A stretch of DNA of 64,000 nucleotides from NCBI GenBank assembly GCA_900079685.1, contig LT599018.1, positions 1,262,970 through 1,326,969 on the forward strand, written 5' to 3'. A program made the translations under genes and the position numbers. Source of the stretch: an uncultured delta proteobacterium (GTDB taxonomy: Bacteria; Desulfobacterota; Desulfovibrionia; Desulfovibrionales; Desulfovibrionaceae). The notes under the pieces are model-generated. The model searched no databases and was not told where the DNA came from. It saw only the letters and a program-made list of their open reading frames with translations. Positions 8,075 to 16,079 of the stretch are shown here, piece by piece. Each line of letters begins with the position of its first letter. Position 1 is the first letter of the stretch.

Positions 8075-9202
8075 ATGCAAAAACTGTTTGTCACCGCTGT
8101 CTTGACAGCCGTCCTTGTGTGCGCCGGCACCGCCTCGGCCGCCACCGTGAAAATTGGGCTCATGGCTCCCATCACCGGCGCGTTCGCCAGCGAAGGGCAG
8201 GATACGAAAAAAATCCTCGACCTCATGGTCGAAGAGGTGAACAAGTCCGGCGGCATCAACGGCGCGACCGTCGAGCTCATCGTGGAAGACGACGGCTCCA
8301 CCCCCCGCTCCGCGGCGACGGCGGCCAGCCGCCTGGTCGCGGCCAACGTCCCCGCCGTCATCGGCACCTACGGCTCCGCCGTGACGGAAGCCTCCCAGGA
8401 TATTTACGATGAGGCGGGCGTCGTGCAGATCGGCACGGGTTCCACCTCCATCCGCCTGACCGCCAAGGGGATGAAGCGCTTTTTCCGCACCTGCCCGCGC
8501 GACGACGAACAGGGCCGCGTGGGCGTTGCCACCCTGAAGCGGTTCGGCTACGCCAAGGTCGCCATCCTGCATGACAACTCCGCCTATGCCAAAGGACTGG
8601 CCGACGAAATCAAGCAGGGAATCGAAAAGGAAAAGAGCGCCACGATCCTGTTTTTCGACGCTCTCGTCCCCGGCGAGCGCGATTACTCCGCCATTTTGAC
8701 CAAGCTGAAAGGGCTGAACCCGGACGCCGTGTTCTTCACCGGCTATTATCCCGAAGCGGGCCTTCTTCTGCGCCAGATGGCGGAAATGAAGTGGTCCGTG
8801 CCCATGATCGGCGGCGACGCCACCAACAACACGGACCTGATCGCCATTGCCGGGGCGGCGGCCACGGGCTACCGCTTCATCTCGCCCCCCATGCCCGGCG
8901 ATATCGACAACGCGATGGCCAAGAGCTTTCTCGCGGCCTACCAGGCCAAGTACAACAGCCAGCCCAGTTCCATCTGGTCCGTGGCGGCGGGCGACGCCTT
9001 CAACGTGATCGTCGCGGCGATAAAGGCCAAAGGCGCGGATTCCGCCGCCATTGCCGACTATCTGCACAACGGCATGAAAGACGGGCTCGACAGCCTGACC
9101 GGCAAAATCGCCTTTGACGATAAAGGGGACCGTATCGGCGACCTGTACCGCCTCTACGAGGTAAGCGCTGACGGCCGCTTTGTGCTCCAGCCCAAACAAT
9201 AG
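8075..9202 (+). CDS. livK: Branched-chain amino acid ABC transporter substrate-binding protein
   Basis: 375 residues. Signal peptide MQKLFVTAVLTAVLVCAGTASA, then the periplasmic-binding fold type I opening VKIGLMAPITGAFASEGQD with GGINGATVELIVEDDGS, as in LivK/LivJ. The ATG at 8075 has AGGAG nearby and begins the signal peptide. It captures leucine, isoleucine or valine (or a related amino acid or amide) for the LivHMGF complex encoded immediately downstream. Family membership is clear, but some members bind other ligands such as aromatic compounds, so the substrate is inferred from the complete operon. Confidence 0.92.
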   Translation: MQKLFVTAVLTAVLVCAGTASAATVKIGLMAPITGAFASEGQDTKKILDLMVEEVNKSGGINGATVELIVEDDGSTPRSAATAASRLVAANVPAVIGTYGSAVTEASQDIYDEAGVVQIGTGSTSIRLTAKGMKRFFRTCPRDDEQGRVGVATLKRFGYAKVAILHDNSAYAKGLADEIKQGIEKEKSATILFFDALVPGERDYSAILTKLKGLNPDAVFFTGYYPEAGLLLRQMAEMKWSVPMIGGDATNNTDLIAIAGAAATGYRFISPPMPGDIDNAMAKSFLAAYQAKYNSQPSSIWSVAAGDAFNVIVAAIKAKGADSAAIADYLHNGMKDGLDSLTGKIAFDDKGDRIGDLYRLYEVSADGRFVLQPKQ

Positions 9203-9210
9203 ACAAACGG

Positions 9211-9239
9211 TCCGGGCCGGGCGCCATGCCCGGCCCGGA
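9211..9239 (+). terminator. Stem-loop between livK and livH
   Basis: Perfect 12-bp arms (9211-9222 and 9228-9239), 5-nt loop, no U-run. Position after the binding-protein gene and before the permease genes suggests partial termination or 3'-end protection of livK mRNA. Confidence 0.75.
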
Positions 9240-9259
9240 TGTTCCGACGACGGACCAGA

Positions 9260-10165
9260 ATGGAAGAATTTTTCAAACAATTGACCAACGGCCTGGCGGT
9301 CGGGGGCATTTACGCCCTGATCGCGCTCGGCTACACCATGGTGTACGGCATTCTGCGCCTGATAAACTTCGCCCATGGCGATCTGTTCACGCTCGGCGCA
9401 TACCTCGGCTTCACCCTGCTCGTCTCCCTGGGCCTGCAGGACGCCATGAGCGGGCTTGCCGTGGCCGGGGTTCTTATCGTCATGGCCATGGGGCTTGTCG
9501 CGCTTGTCGGGTATCTGCTCGAGCGCGTCGCCTACAGGCCGCTGCGGCGCTCCAACCGTCTGGCGGCCGTGGTTTCCGCCCTGGGGGCCTCCATTTTCTT
9601 TTCCAACGCCATCATGCTGGTCTGGGGCGCGCGGGTCAAAGTCTACCCCAGCGGTATCCTGCCCGACGCGACGGTTTCCATCCTCGGCGTGGACATCATG
9701 CTCACCCGGGTCGTCCTGTTCTGCTGCGCGGTGGTGCTGATGCTCCTGCTCTTCTGGTTCATCAACCGGACCCGCGTGGGCACGGCCATCCGGGCGGTGG
9801 CCATCGACCAGGACGCGGCCCGGCTCATGGGCATCAACGTGAACAACATCATCTCCCTGGTCTTCCTCATCGGCCCGGCCCTCGGCGGCGCGGCCGGGGT
9901 CATGGTGGGCCTGTATTACGGCCAGATCTCCCACGACATGGGGTTCGGCTTCGGTCTGAAGGCGTTTACGGCGGCCATTCTCGGCGGGATCGGGAACATT
10001 CCCGGCGCCATGCTGGGCGGCATTCTGCTCGGGGTCATCGAAGCCATGGGCGCGACATACATCTCCATGGCCTGGAAAGACGCCGTCGCCTTCGGCGTGC
10101 TGATCCTCATCCTTATCGTCCGGCCCACGGGCCTGCTCGGCGAGAGGGTCGCGGACAAGATATGA
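9260..10165 (+). CDS. livH: Branched-chain amino acid ABC transporter permease LivH
   Basis: 301 residues, about eight membrane helices. The N terminus EEFFKQLTNGLAVGGIYALIALGYTMVYGILRLINFAHGDL is the standard LivH signature. Near the C terminus GLKAFTAAILGGIGNIPGAMLGGILLGVIE contains the loop that contacts the ATPase. The ATG at 9260 is preferred because an upstream in-frame ATG (9239) lies within the hairpin after livK. Overlaps livM by ATGA. Forms the membrane pore with LivM. Confidence 0.95.
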   Translation: MEEFFKQLTNGLAVGGIYALIALGYTMVYGILRLINFAHGDLFTLGAYLGFTLLVSLGLQDAMSGLAVAGVLIVMAMGLVALVGYLLERVAYRPLRRSNRLAAVVSALGASIFFSNAIMLVWGARVKVYPSGILPDATVSILGVDIMLTRVVLFCCAVVLMLLLFWFINRTRVGTAIRAVAIDQDAARLMGINVNNIISLVFLIGPALGGAAGVMVGLYYGQISHDMGFGFGLKAFTAAILGGIGNIPGAMLGGILLGVIEAMGATYISMAWKDAVAFGVLILILIVRPTGLLGERVADKI

Positions 10166-11232
10166 ATGTCTCCGCGTTCAAAAACCGCCTTACCTTCCCG
10201 GTCTGCGCGGGGATATTCTTCGTTCTCATGGCGTTCGTTCCCACGGCGTTGTCCCTTTCCGGCGCGGCGAAAGAGGGCATAGCCCAACTCGACATGCTGA
10301 ACAAAATCGGCATCTACGCCATTCTCGCCTTGTCGCTCAACATCATTCTCGGGCACGCCGGTTTGTTCCACATGGGCCATGCCGTGTTTTTCGCCGTGGG
10401 CGCGTATGCCACGGCCATTCTGAACACCGTTTATGCCTGGCCCATTTTCGCCACCATGCCCGTGGCGGGCCTTCTTGCCGCCGTGTTCGCCCTGCTGGTG
10501 GCGCGGCCCATCATCCATCTGCGCGGCGACTATCTGCTGGTGGTCACCATCGGCATTGTGGAGATCGTCCGCATCGTCCTCGTGAACAACGTGCTCGGCC
10601 TGACCGGCGGATCAAACGGCATTTACGGCATCGCGCGGCCCGTTCTCTTCGGTCTGGTCCTGAAAACGCCGCAGTTGCAGTTTTACCTGATCTGGATTTT
10701 CGCGGCCCTGACCGTGGTCCTGTTCTACCTGCTGGAGCATTCCCGGTTCGGCAGGGCGCTCAACTATATCCGGTATGACGACGTCGCGGCTTCGGGCTGC
10801 GGCATCAACATCGCCCGGTACAAGCTGGCGGCCTTCATGCTGGGCGCGTTCTGGGCGGGCATGGCCGGTACCCTGTACGCGGCGAACATCCGCACCATCG
10901 AGCCGTCGGCCTTCAACTTTTACGAATCCGTCATCCTGTTCGCCATCGTCATCCTCGGCGGCAGCGGGAACATCGCCGGGGTCCTTCTGGGAGCGTTTCT
11001 CCTGGTGGGCTTGCAGGACGTGTTCCGGAGCTTTGAAAGCGCGCGCATGCTGGTCTTCGGCGCGGCCATGATGGTGATGATGATCTTCCGTCCGCAGGGG
11101 TTGCTCCCGCCCCGCCGCCGCCGCTACGACGTGGCCGCGCTGGTGGGCCGGTATCCCTCCGGCCTGGACGAGGGGTTCTCCCTCTCCGGGCGCAACGGCA
11201 AAAAACACGCGCGGGACGAGGGCGGGTCATGA
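10162..11232 (+). CDS. livM: Branched-chain amino acid ABC transporter permease LivM
   Basis: 356 residues starting at ATG 10162, which overlaps the livH stop (ATGA). Signatures: YAILALSLNIILGHAGLFHMGHAVFFAVGAY, LVNNVLGLTGGSNGIYGI and ILGGSGNIAGVLLGAFLL. The C-terminal tail is hydrophilic and basic (RRRRYDVAALVGRY...RNGKKHARDEGGS), somewhat longer than usual. Pairs with LivH; the next gene (livG) again overlaps by ATGA, so livHMGF is translationally coupled. Confidence 0.95.
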   Translation: MNVSAFKNRLTFPVCAGIFFVLMAFVPTALSLSGAAKEGIAQLDMLNKIGIYAILALSLNIILGHAGLFHMGHAVFFAVGAYATAILNTVYAWPIFATMPVAGLLAAVFALLVARPIIHLRGDYLLVVTIGIVEIVRIVLVNNVLGLTGGSNGIYGIARPVLFGLVLKTPQLQFYLIWIFAALTVVLFYLLEHSRFGRALNYIRYDDVAASGCGINIARYKLAAFMLGAFWAGMAGTLYAANIRTIEPSAFNFYESVILFAIVILGGSGNIAGVLLGAFLLVGLQDVFRSFESARMLVFGAAMMVMMIFRPQGLLPPRRRRYDVAALVGRYPSGLDEGFSLSGRNGKKHARDEGGS

Positions 11233-11990
11233 GCCTTTTGAGCGTGCATAATCTTTTCAAATCCTTCGGCGGCCTTGTGGCCGTGGCCGGGGTCAGCTTC
11301 GAGGTGGAGGAAAACGCCATCATGGGGCTCATCGGCCCCAACGGCGCGGGCAAAACCACGGTCTTCAACATCATCACCGGCAACCACAAACCGAACAAGG
11401 GCGAGGTCCTGTTCGACCGCATGGACATAACGGGCAAGCCGCCGCATGAAATCGTGTCCCTGGGCATCGCCCGGACCTTCCAGAACATCCGCCTGTTCCA
11501 GGACATGAGCGTGCTGGAGAACGTGCTGGCCGGGAACCACTGCCGCATGCGTTCCGGCCTGTTCAGCTCCATGTTCCACACGCCTTCCCAGCGGCGGGAC
11601 GAACAGCGGGCCGTGGTGCGCGCCATGCGCGAGCTCGCCTTCGTCGGCCTGGACGAGCAGCACGACACCCTGGCCGGAAACCTCTCCTACGGCAACCAGC
11701 GGCTCCTGGAAGTGGCCCGGGCGCTGGCTTCCAACCCGCGCTTTCTCATCCTGGACGAGCCCGCCGGCGGCATGAACGAGCAGGAAACAGCGGATCTCAT
11801 AACCCTGATCCGGTCCATCCAGAAACGGGGCATCACGGTCCTTTTGATCGAACACGACATGAACCTCGTCATGCGCGTCTGCCAGAAGCTGGTGGTCCTG
11901 GAATACGGCGCCGTGATCGCGGAAGGCCCGCCCGCCGCGATAAAAAGCAACCCGCAGGTCATCGAGGCGTACCTCGGCACGGATGAATGA
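11229..11990 (+). CDS. livG: Branched-chain amino acid ABC transporter ATPase LivG
   Basis: 253 residues. Walker A GPNGAGKTT, ABC signature LSYGNQRLLEVARALA, Walker B RFLILDEPAGGMN, and a switch histidine (LLIEHDM). The LSYG(N/Q)QR signature and long helical insertion (SVLENVLAGNHCRMRSG) are typical of LivG. It supplies ATP hydrolysis on the cytoplasmic face with LivF. Confidence 0.95.
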   Translation: MSLLSVHNLFKSFGGLVAVAGVSFEVEENAIMGLIGPNGAGKTTVFNIITGNHKPNKGEVLFDRMDITGKPPHEIVSLGIARTFQNIRLFQDMSVLENVLAGNHCRMRSGLFSSMFHTPSQRRDEQRAVVRAMRELAFVGLDEQHDTLAGNLSYGNQRLLEVARALASNPRFLILDEPAGGMNEQETADLITLIRSIQKRGITVLLIEHDMNLVMRVCQKLVVLEYGAVIAEGPPAAIKSNPQVIEAYLGTDE

Positions 11991-12715
11991 CCATGAACAC
12001 CCCGTATCTTGAATTGCGCGACCTGCGCGTCTGCCACGGCAAGGTTGAAGCCCTGCACGGCGTCACCGTGCGCGTGCGCAAAGGGGAGATCGTGGCCATT
12101 CTCGGGGCCAACGGCGCGGGCAAAACCACGACCCTGACCGCCATCAGCGGCCTCCTGAAGCCCAGCGGCGGCGGCATCTATTTTGAGGGCAACGCCCTGC
12201 ACACCCTGCCCAGCCATGAAATCGTGCGCCTGGGCATCACCCATTCCCCGGAAGGCAGACGCGTATTCGGCACCCTCACGGTTGCGGAAAACCTGGATCT
12301 TGGCGAATACACCCGCAAAAACCGCATCCGCTCCGCCGAAATACGGGACTGGATCTTCGACCTGTTCCCCCGCCTGGAGGAACGCCTTGACCAGCTCGCC
12401 GGGACGCTTTCCGGCGGCGAACAGCAGATGCTCGCCATCGCCCGCGCCCTGATGGGCGACCCCAAAGTGCTGCTGCTGGACGAGCCCTCCCTGGGGCTGG
12501 CCCCCATTCTCGTGCGCTCCATTTTCGCCTCGGTCCGGGAGATCAACGAACGCGGCGTCACCGTCATCCTGGTGGAACAAAACGCCAGGGCCGCGCTGAA
12601 GATCGCCTCACGCGGCTACGTGATGGAAGTGGGCAAAATCGTCATGGAAGATACGGCCGAAAACCTCCTTGCCAACCCGGATGTCCAAGCCGCCTACCTG
12701 GGCGGCGGCGCATAG
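11987..12715 (+). CDS. livF: Branched-chain amino acid ABC transporter ATPase LivF
   Basis: 242 residues, overlapping livG by ATGA; an ATG six bases further on is an equally possible start. Walker A GANGAGKTT, signature TLSGGEQQMLAIARALM, Walker B KVLLLDEPSLGLAP, switch His replaced by Gln as usual in LivF (LVEQNARAAL). Last gene of the liv operon. Confidence 0.95.
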   Translation: MTMNTPYLELRDLRVCHGKVEALHGVTVRVRKGEIVAILGANGAGKTTTLTAISGLLKPSGGGIYFEGNALHTLPSHEIVRLGITHSPEGRRVFGTLTVAENLDLGEYTRKNRIRSAEIRDWIFDLFPRLEERLDQLAGTLSGGEQQMLAIARALMGDPKVLLLDEPSLGLAPILVRSIFASVREINERGVTVILVEQNARAALKIASRGYVMEVGKIVMEDTAENLLANPDVQAAYLGGGA

Positions 12716-12834
12716 CGGCTTCCGCGCTGCCTTGCGGCGGAACGCTTTTGCGAATTTACAGAAAAAGAGTAAACGTTTCCAATCCATTTTTGAAAAACCC
12801 GTCTGCCTCAGGGTATTTTTCGCTGAAAATTATA

Positions 12835-12862
12835 TTGACACGCCTTCGCCTTCTCATATACA
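12835..12862 (+). promoter_or_regulatory. Strong sigma70-type promoter P1 of the TRAP/2-hydroxyacid operon
   Basis: A perfect -35 (TTGACA 12835-12840), 16-bp spacer and TATACA (12857-12862). Transcription would begin near 12869, so operator 1 (12874-12890) would sit right at the start site, a classic repression arrangement. Confidence 0.75.
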
Positions 12863-12873
12863 TTCCAAACTAC

Positions 12874-12890
12874 AATTGGTCAGACCGCAA
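12874..12890 (+). promoter_or_regulatory. FadR/GntR-type operator 1
   Basis: Left half AATTGGTC and core TGGTCAGACC (centre A12882) match the TGGT-N3-ACCA pattern known for FadR, PdhR and LldR; the right outer half is degenerate. Confidence 0.8.
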
Positions 12891-12931
12891 TAATGCGGCG
12901 GCACAGTCCTCTGTGTGATTGTGTACGCTAA

Positions 12932-12948
12932 AATTGGTCAGGCCAGTT
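12932..12948 (+). promoter_or_regulatory. FadR/GntR-type operator 2
   Basis: AATTGGTCAGGCCAGTT, centre A12940, one mismatch from the perfect copies at 13045 and 13103. It lies 58 bp downstream of operator 1. Confidence 0.85.
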
Positions 12949-13041
12949 AAACACGGCGTCATGCACGGCTTTGTACGCACGGGGACGTATCGGGTGAATC
13001 ATTGAAGAATTCCCCTACTGTTTCCCAATGATCCTTGCTTG

Positions 13042-13047
13042 TATAAT
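13042..13047 (+). promoter_or_regulatory. Possible second promoter P2 (-10 box)
   Basis: A perfect TATAAT overlaps the first bases of operator 3. The -35 position (13019-13024) is poor, so P2 is weaker or needs an activator. Confidence 0.4.
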
Positions 13048-13061
13048 TGGTCAGGCCAATT
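13045..13061 (+). promoter_or_regulatory. FadR/GntR-type operator 3
   Basis: AATTGGTCAGGCCAATT, a 17-bp palindrome around A13053 with only the central pairs imperfect. It overlaps the possible -10 box of P2. Confidence 0.88.
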
Positions 13062-13102
13062 CACCCAAGCACTTCGGTTGTTTTTCTGTACTCGCATGCA
13101 AA

Positions 13103-13119
13103 AATTGGTCAGGCCAATT
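13103..13119 (+). promoter_or_regulatory. FadR/GntR-type operator 4
   Basis: Exact copy of operator 3 (centre A13111), 58 bp downstream of it and 32 bp before the dctP start codon. Confidence 0.88.
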
Positions 13120-13150
13120 ATACCAGTAAAACCACAACACGGAGCTTCAC

Positions 13151-14125
13151 ATGAAAAAACGCGTTCTTTCACTGATCCTTTCCTTGTGTCTCGTGGCTTT
13201 CCTCGCGCCTTCCTCGTTCGCGAAAGCGTACAAAATGGGGCACATTTTTCAGCCCACCCATTCGATCAACGTAGCGCTTGAGCAATTTGCCAAAAATGTT
13301 AACGAAGCCACCAAAGGCGAAATCCAGTTCTCCATCCTGCACAGCTCCGTGTTGGGCGGCGACGTGGAAATGCTTTCCCAGCTCGTGATGGGTTCCCTTG
13401 ACGGCTGTGCGTTGGGCGGCATCGGCATTTTTGAAAACTTCACACCCAGCGCCGCCATTGACGAGGTTCCCTTCCTGTACCCCAACTCCGAGGCCGCGCA
13501 TAAAGCCCAAGACGGCAAGTTCGGCGCGCTCGTGGCCAAGACGATCATCGAACCGCAAAATCTTCAGTGCCTGGGCTATATGGAAAACGGTTTCCGCAAT
13601 TTCACCAACAACAAGCGCCCCGTTGTGAAGCCGGAAGACATGAAGGGCATCAAGTTCCGCAGCGCGCCCGTTCCCCTGCGCGTCAAAATGTTCCAGGTGC
13701 TCGGCGCGGACGCCGTGCCCATGTCCTTCGCCGAACTCTTTACCGCGCTGCAGCAGGGCACGGTTGACGGCCAGGAAAACCCCCTGCCCATGATCGAAGC
13801 GTCCAAGTTCTATGAAGTCCAGAAATATCTCAGCCTTTCCGGCCACATTTACACGACCGTCCCGTTGCTTATAAACAACCGGGTTTGGAACTCCTTTACC
13901 CCCGAACAGCAGAAGATCGTCAGGGAAGAAGCCCGCAAGGCCATAGAAAACCAGCGCAAAATGGCTGCCGAAGCGGAAGCCAAGCTCCGCACGGAACTTG
14001 CGCAAAAAGGCATGGTAGTTAACGAGATAGACAAGGAAGCTTTTATCAAAGCCGTTCAGCCTGTCTGGGAAGAATACATCAAGAAAAACGGCCGCGACCT
14101 CATCGACGCCGCTGTGAATCCCTAG
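13151..14125 (+). CDS. dctP: TRAP transporter solute-binding protein (DctP), second system
   Basis: 324 residues with a Sec signal peptide (MKKRVLSLILSLCLVAFLAPSSFAKA). DctP motifs include GEIQFSILHSSVLGGDVEMLSQLVMGSLDG, RNFTNNKRPVVKPEDMKGIKFRSA and GTVDGQENPLPMI. ATG 13151 has GGAG seven bases upstream. It is the first gene after a long leader with four FadR-type operators and heads dctP-dctQ-dctM plus three enzyme genes. The product is periplasmic and delivers a probable organic acid to DctQM; the enzymes downstream point to a 2-hydroxyacid, which remains an inference. Confidence 0.93.
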   Translation: MKKRVLSLILSLCLVAFLAPSSFAKAYKMGHIFQPTHSINVALEQFAKNVNEATKGEIQFSILHSSVLGGDVEMLSQLVMGSLDGCALGGIGIFENFTPSAAIDEVPFLYPNSEAAHKAQDGKFGALVAKTIIEPQNLQCLGYMENGFRNFTNNKRPVVKPEDMKGIKFRSAPVPLRVKMFQVLGADAVPMSFAELFTALQQGTVDGQENPLPMIEASKFYEVQKYLSLSGHIYTTVPLLINNRVWNSFTPEQQKIVREEARKAIENQRKMAAEAEAKLRTELAQKGMVVNEIDKEAFIKAVQPVWEEYIKKNGRDLIDAAVNP

Positions 14126-14136
14126 CGCGCACGTGT

Positions 14137-14205
14137 GAAGGCGCAACGATCGTCGTTCGCCTTCCGTCTTCGATGGCGCGCTCCGGCCGCGAACCGGAGC
14201 GCGCC
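14137..14205 (+). terminator. Two consecutive stem-loops between dctP and dctQ
   Basis: Hairpin one spans 14137-14164 (arms GAAGGCG/CGCCTTC continued by AACGA/TCGTT past a bulged C). Hairpin two spans 14175-14205 with perfect 12-bp arms and a 7-nt loop. There is no U-run. They probably set the ratio of binding protein to permease. Confidence 0.75.
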
Positions 14206-14277
14206 CGACAAAGGCAGAGGGCATGCGCGGCCGCGTTTGCCCGTCGACGGGCGACCTTTGGCAACAGGAGATACACA

Positions 14278-14778
14278 ATGGTTGATAAAGTGCTCGGCTC
14301 CTTGTCGCGGGGCATCGAATTTCTGTGCGCGATCTTTTTCGTGGTGATGGGCGCAAGCCTGACATTACAGATATTTTCGCGCTACTGCATGGACCAGTCT
14401 GTCTTTTGGGCCGAGGAAATGGCCCGCTACTCAATGGTCTGGCTGGTCTATCTCGGCGTTGTGGTGGCCGCGAGCGAACGCGCCCATACGCGTATTGAAT
14501 TTTTTGTCGGCCTCTTCCCCACGGGCGTCTATAAGGCCATCAAAGTGCTGGTCAATATCGCCTGCCTGCTGTTCCTGGGCGGCATCACCTATCACTCCGT
14601 GAACCTCATGAAGCTCGGCATGATGATGAAATCGTCGGGCATGCAGATATACATGATATACGTGTACGTGGCCCTCCCCGTGGGCGCGGTGCTGACATCC
14701 GTGTATCTGGTCTGGGAAATTTTCTACATTCTTAAAAAGGGAAAAGACCAGACGGTCACCGAGGAGTTTGAAGTATGA
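14278..14778 (+). CDS. dctQ: TRAP transporter small permease subunit (DctQ), second system
   Basis: 166 residues, four membrane helices, with the DctQ motif FWAEEMARYSMVWLVYLGVVVAASERAHTRIEF. The ATG at 14278 is preceded by AGGAG. Overlaps dctM by ATGA. Forms the membrane domain with DctM. Confidence 0.93.
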   Translation: MVDKVLGSLSRGIEFLCAIFFVVMGASLTLQIFSRYCMDQSVFWAEEMARYSMVWLVYLGVVVAASERAHTRIEFFVGLFPTGVYKAIKVLVNIACLLFLGGITYHSVNLMKLGMMMKSSGMQIYMIYVYVALPVGAVLTSVYLVWEIFYILKKGKDQTVTEEFEV

Positions 14779-16049
14779 TAGCGCTCCTCTTCATCACCCT
14801 CGGCGTCGGGCTGTTTTTCTCGGTTCCGGTCAGCTTTGCCATCGGCATCAGCGCGTATGTCTTCCTGGTCGGCTCCGACGCCGCGCCTTTGTCCATCATC
14901 CCCCAACGCATGATTGAAGGGGTGGACAACTTCTCCATCATGGCATTGCCCCTCTTCATCCTTTCGGGCGAGCTCATGTCGCTGAGCTGCACGCCCCGCC
15001 TCATGCGGCTGGCGAACCTCCTCATCGGCCGCGTGCCCGGCGGCCTTGCCGCCACGACGGCCATCGGCTGCGGGTTTTTCGGCGCCATTTCCGGCTCGGG
15101 CGTGGCGACCACGGCCGCCATCGGCGGCGTTATGGCGCCTGAAATGATAAAGGCGAAGTACTCTCCCGGCTTCACCGCTTCCGTGGTGACCGCCGCCGGC
15201 GTGCTCGGCATGGTCATCCCGCCCAGTTTCTGCATGGTCGTCTACGGCGCCTCGGGCGGCGTTTCCATCGCCAAACTGTTCCTGGGCGGCTTTATCCCCG
15301 GCTTTCTGGCCATAGGCAGCCTTGTGGCCTACTCCATTTTCATGGGGTCCCGCCGGGGCTATAGGGCGGCGGAATATACCTACCAGCCGGGAGAAAAAAT
15401 CAAAATTTTCTTCGACGCCCTGCTGCCGCTGGTCATGCCTGTCATTATCCTGGGCGGCGTGCTCTCCGGGCTTGTCACGCCAACGGAATCCGCCATGGTG
15501 GCCGTGCTTTACGCCCTGGGGCTTGAAGTGCTGGTATACAGGGAAATCACCCTCCGCAAGTTCATCCACCTGTGCAGCCGGAGCGCGGTTTCCAGCGCCA
15601 TCATCATGTTCATCATGGGAACGGCCGCCTCTTTCGGCTGGATCATGGCCACGGAAAACGTGCCCAAGCTTTTCGCCGGCATCATCCTGAGCATCACCAA
15701 CTCGCCGCTTATCGTCTACTTCCTTATCATGATGCTGCTCCTCATCCTGGGCACCTTCATGGAAAGCGTCTCCATCATCATCCTGGTGACGCCCATCCTG
15801 CTGCCGCTCGTCGTCTCCTTCGGCATGGACCCGGTGCATTTCGGCGTCGCCCTTATGCTGGCGGTCGCCATCGGGGGGGTGACGCCGCCGCTGGCCGTGG
15901 GACTTTTCGTCGCGACGCGCATCATCGGCTGCCGCGTGGAAGACAGCTTCCCGGAAATCCTGCACGTGATCGCGATTCTGATCGTCAACCTGGCCCTGTG
16001 CTTCTTCGTGCCGAAGATAGTCCTGTTCCTGCCGCAGTTTTTGAACTAG
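14775..16049 (+). CDS. dctM: TRAP transporter large permease subunit (DctM), second system
   Basis: 424 residues with typical DctM motifs: NFSIMALPLFILSGELMS, FGAISGSGVATTAAIGGVM, AAGVLGMVIPPSFCMVVYG and GGVTPPLAVGLFVATRI. Starts within the dctQ stop (ATGA), so the two are translationally coupled. Sodium-coupled inner-membrane carrier subunit. The enzyme gene 30 bp downstream is on the same strand and probably in the same transcript. Confidence 0.95.
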   Translation: MIALLFITLGVGLFFSVPVSFAIGISAYVFLVGSDAAPLSIIPQRMIEGVDNFSIMALPLFILSGELMSLSCTPRLMRLANLLIGRVPGGLAATTAIGCGFFGAISGSGVATTAAIGGVMAPEMIKAKYSPGFTASVVTAAGVLGMVIPPSFCMVVYGASGGVSIAKLFLGGFIPGFLAIGSLVAYSIFMGSRRGYRAAEYTYQPGEKIKIFFDALLPLVMPVIILGGVLSGLVTPTESAMVAVLYALGLEVLVYREITLRKFIHLCSRSAVSSAIIMFIMGTAASFGWIMATENVPKLFAGIILSITNSPLIVYFLIMMLLLILGTFMESVSIIILVTPILLPLVVSFGMDPVHFGVALMLAVAIGGVTPPLAVGLFVATRIIGCRVEDSFPEILHVIAILIVNLALCFFVPKIVLFLPQFLN

Positions 16050-16079
16050 CCCCGTGCCGGATATGACAGGAGTAATACC

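Noticed and set aside
7025-9934. A 969-codon open frame on the minus strand opposite the EamA and liv genes
   Set aside because: It runs antisense to clear EamA, livK and livH genes, is rich in His/Gly/Arg/Asp with no known motif, and arises from the high GC content of the third codon position.
9226-10161. In-frame extension upstream of livM, opposite frame to livH
   Set aside because: The added sequence is Arg/His/Pro-rich and has no homology; the true livM start is the ATGA overlap at 10162.
12874-13119. CRISPR-like repeats
   Set aside because: The repeats are 17-bp palindromes with unequal spacers (58, 113, 58) and match a transcription-factor operator.
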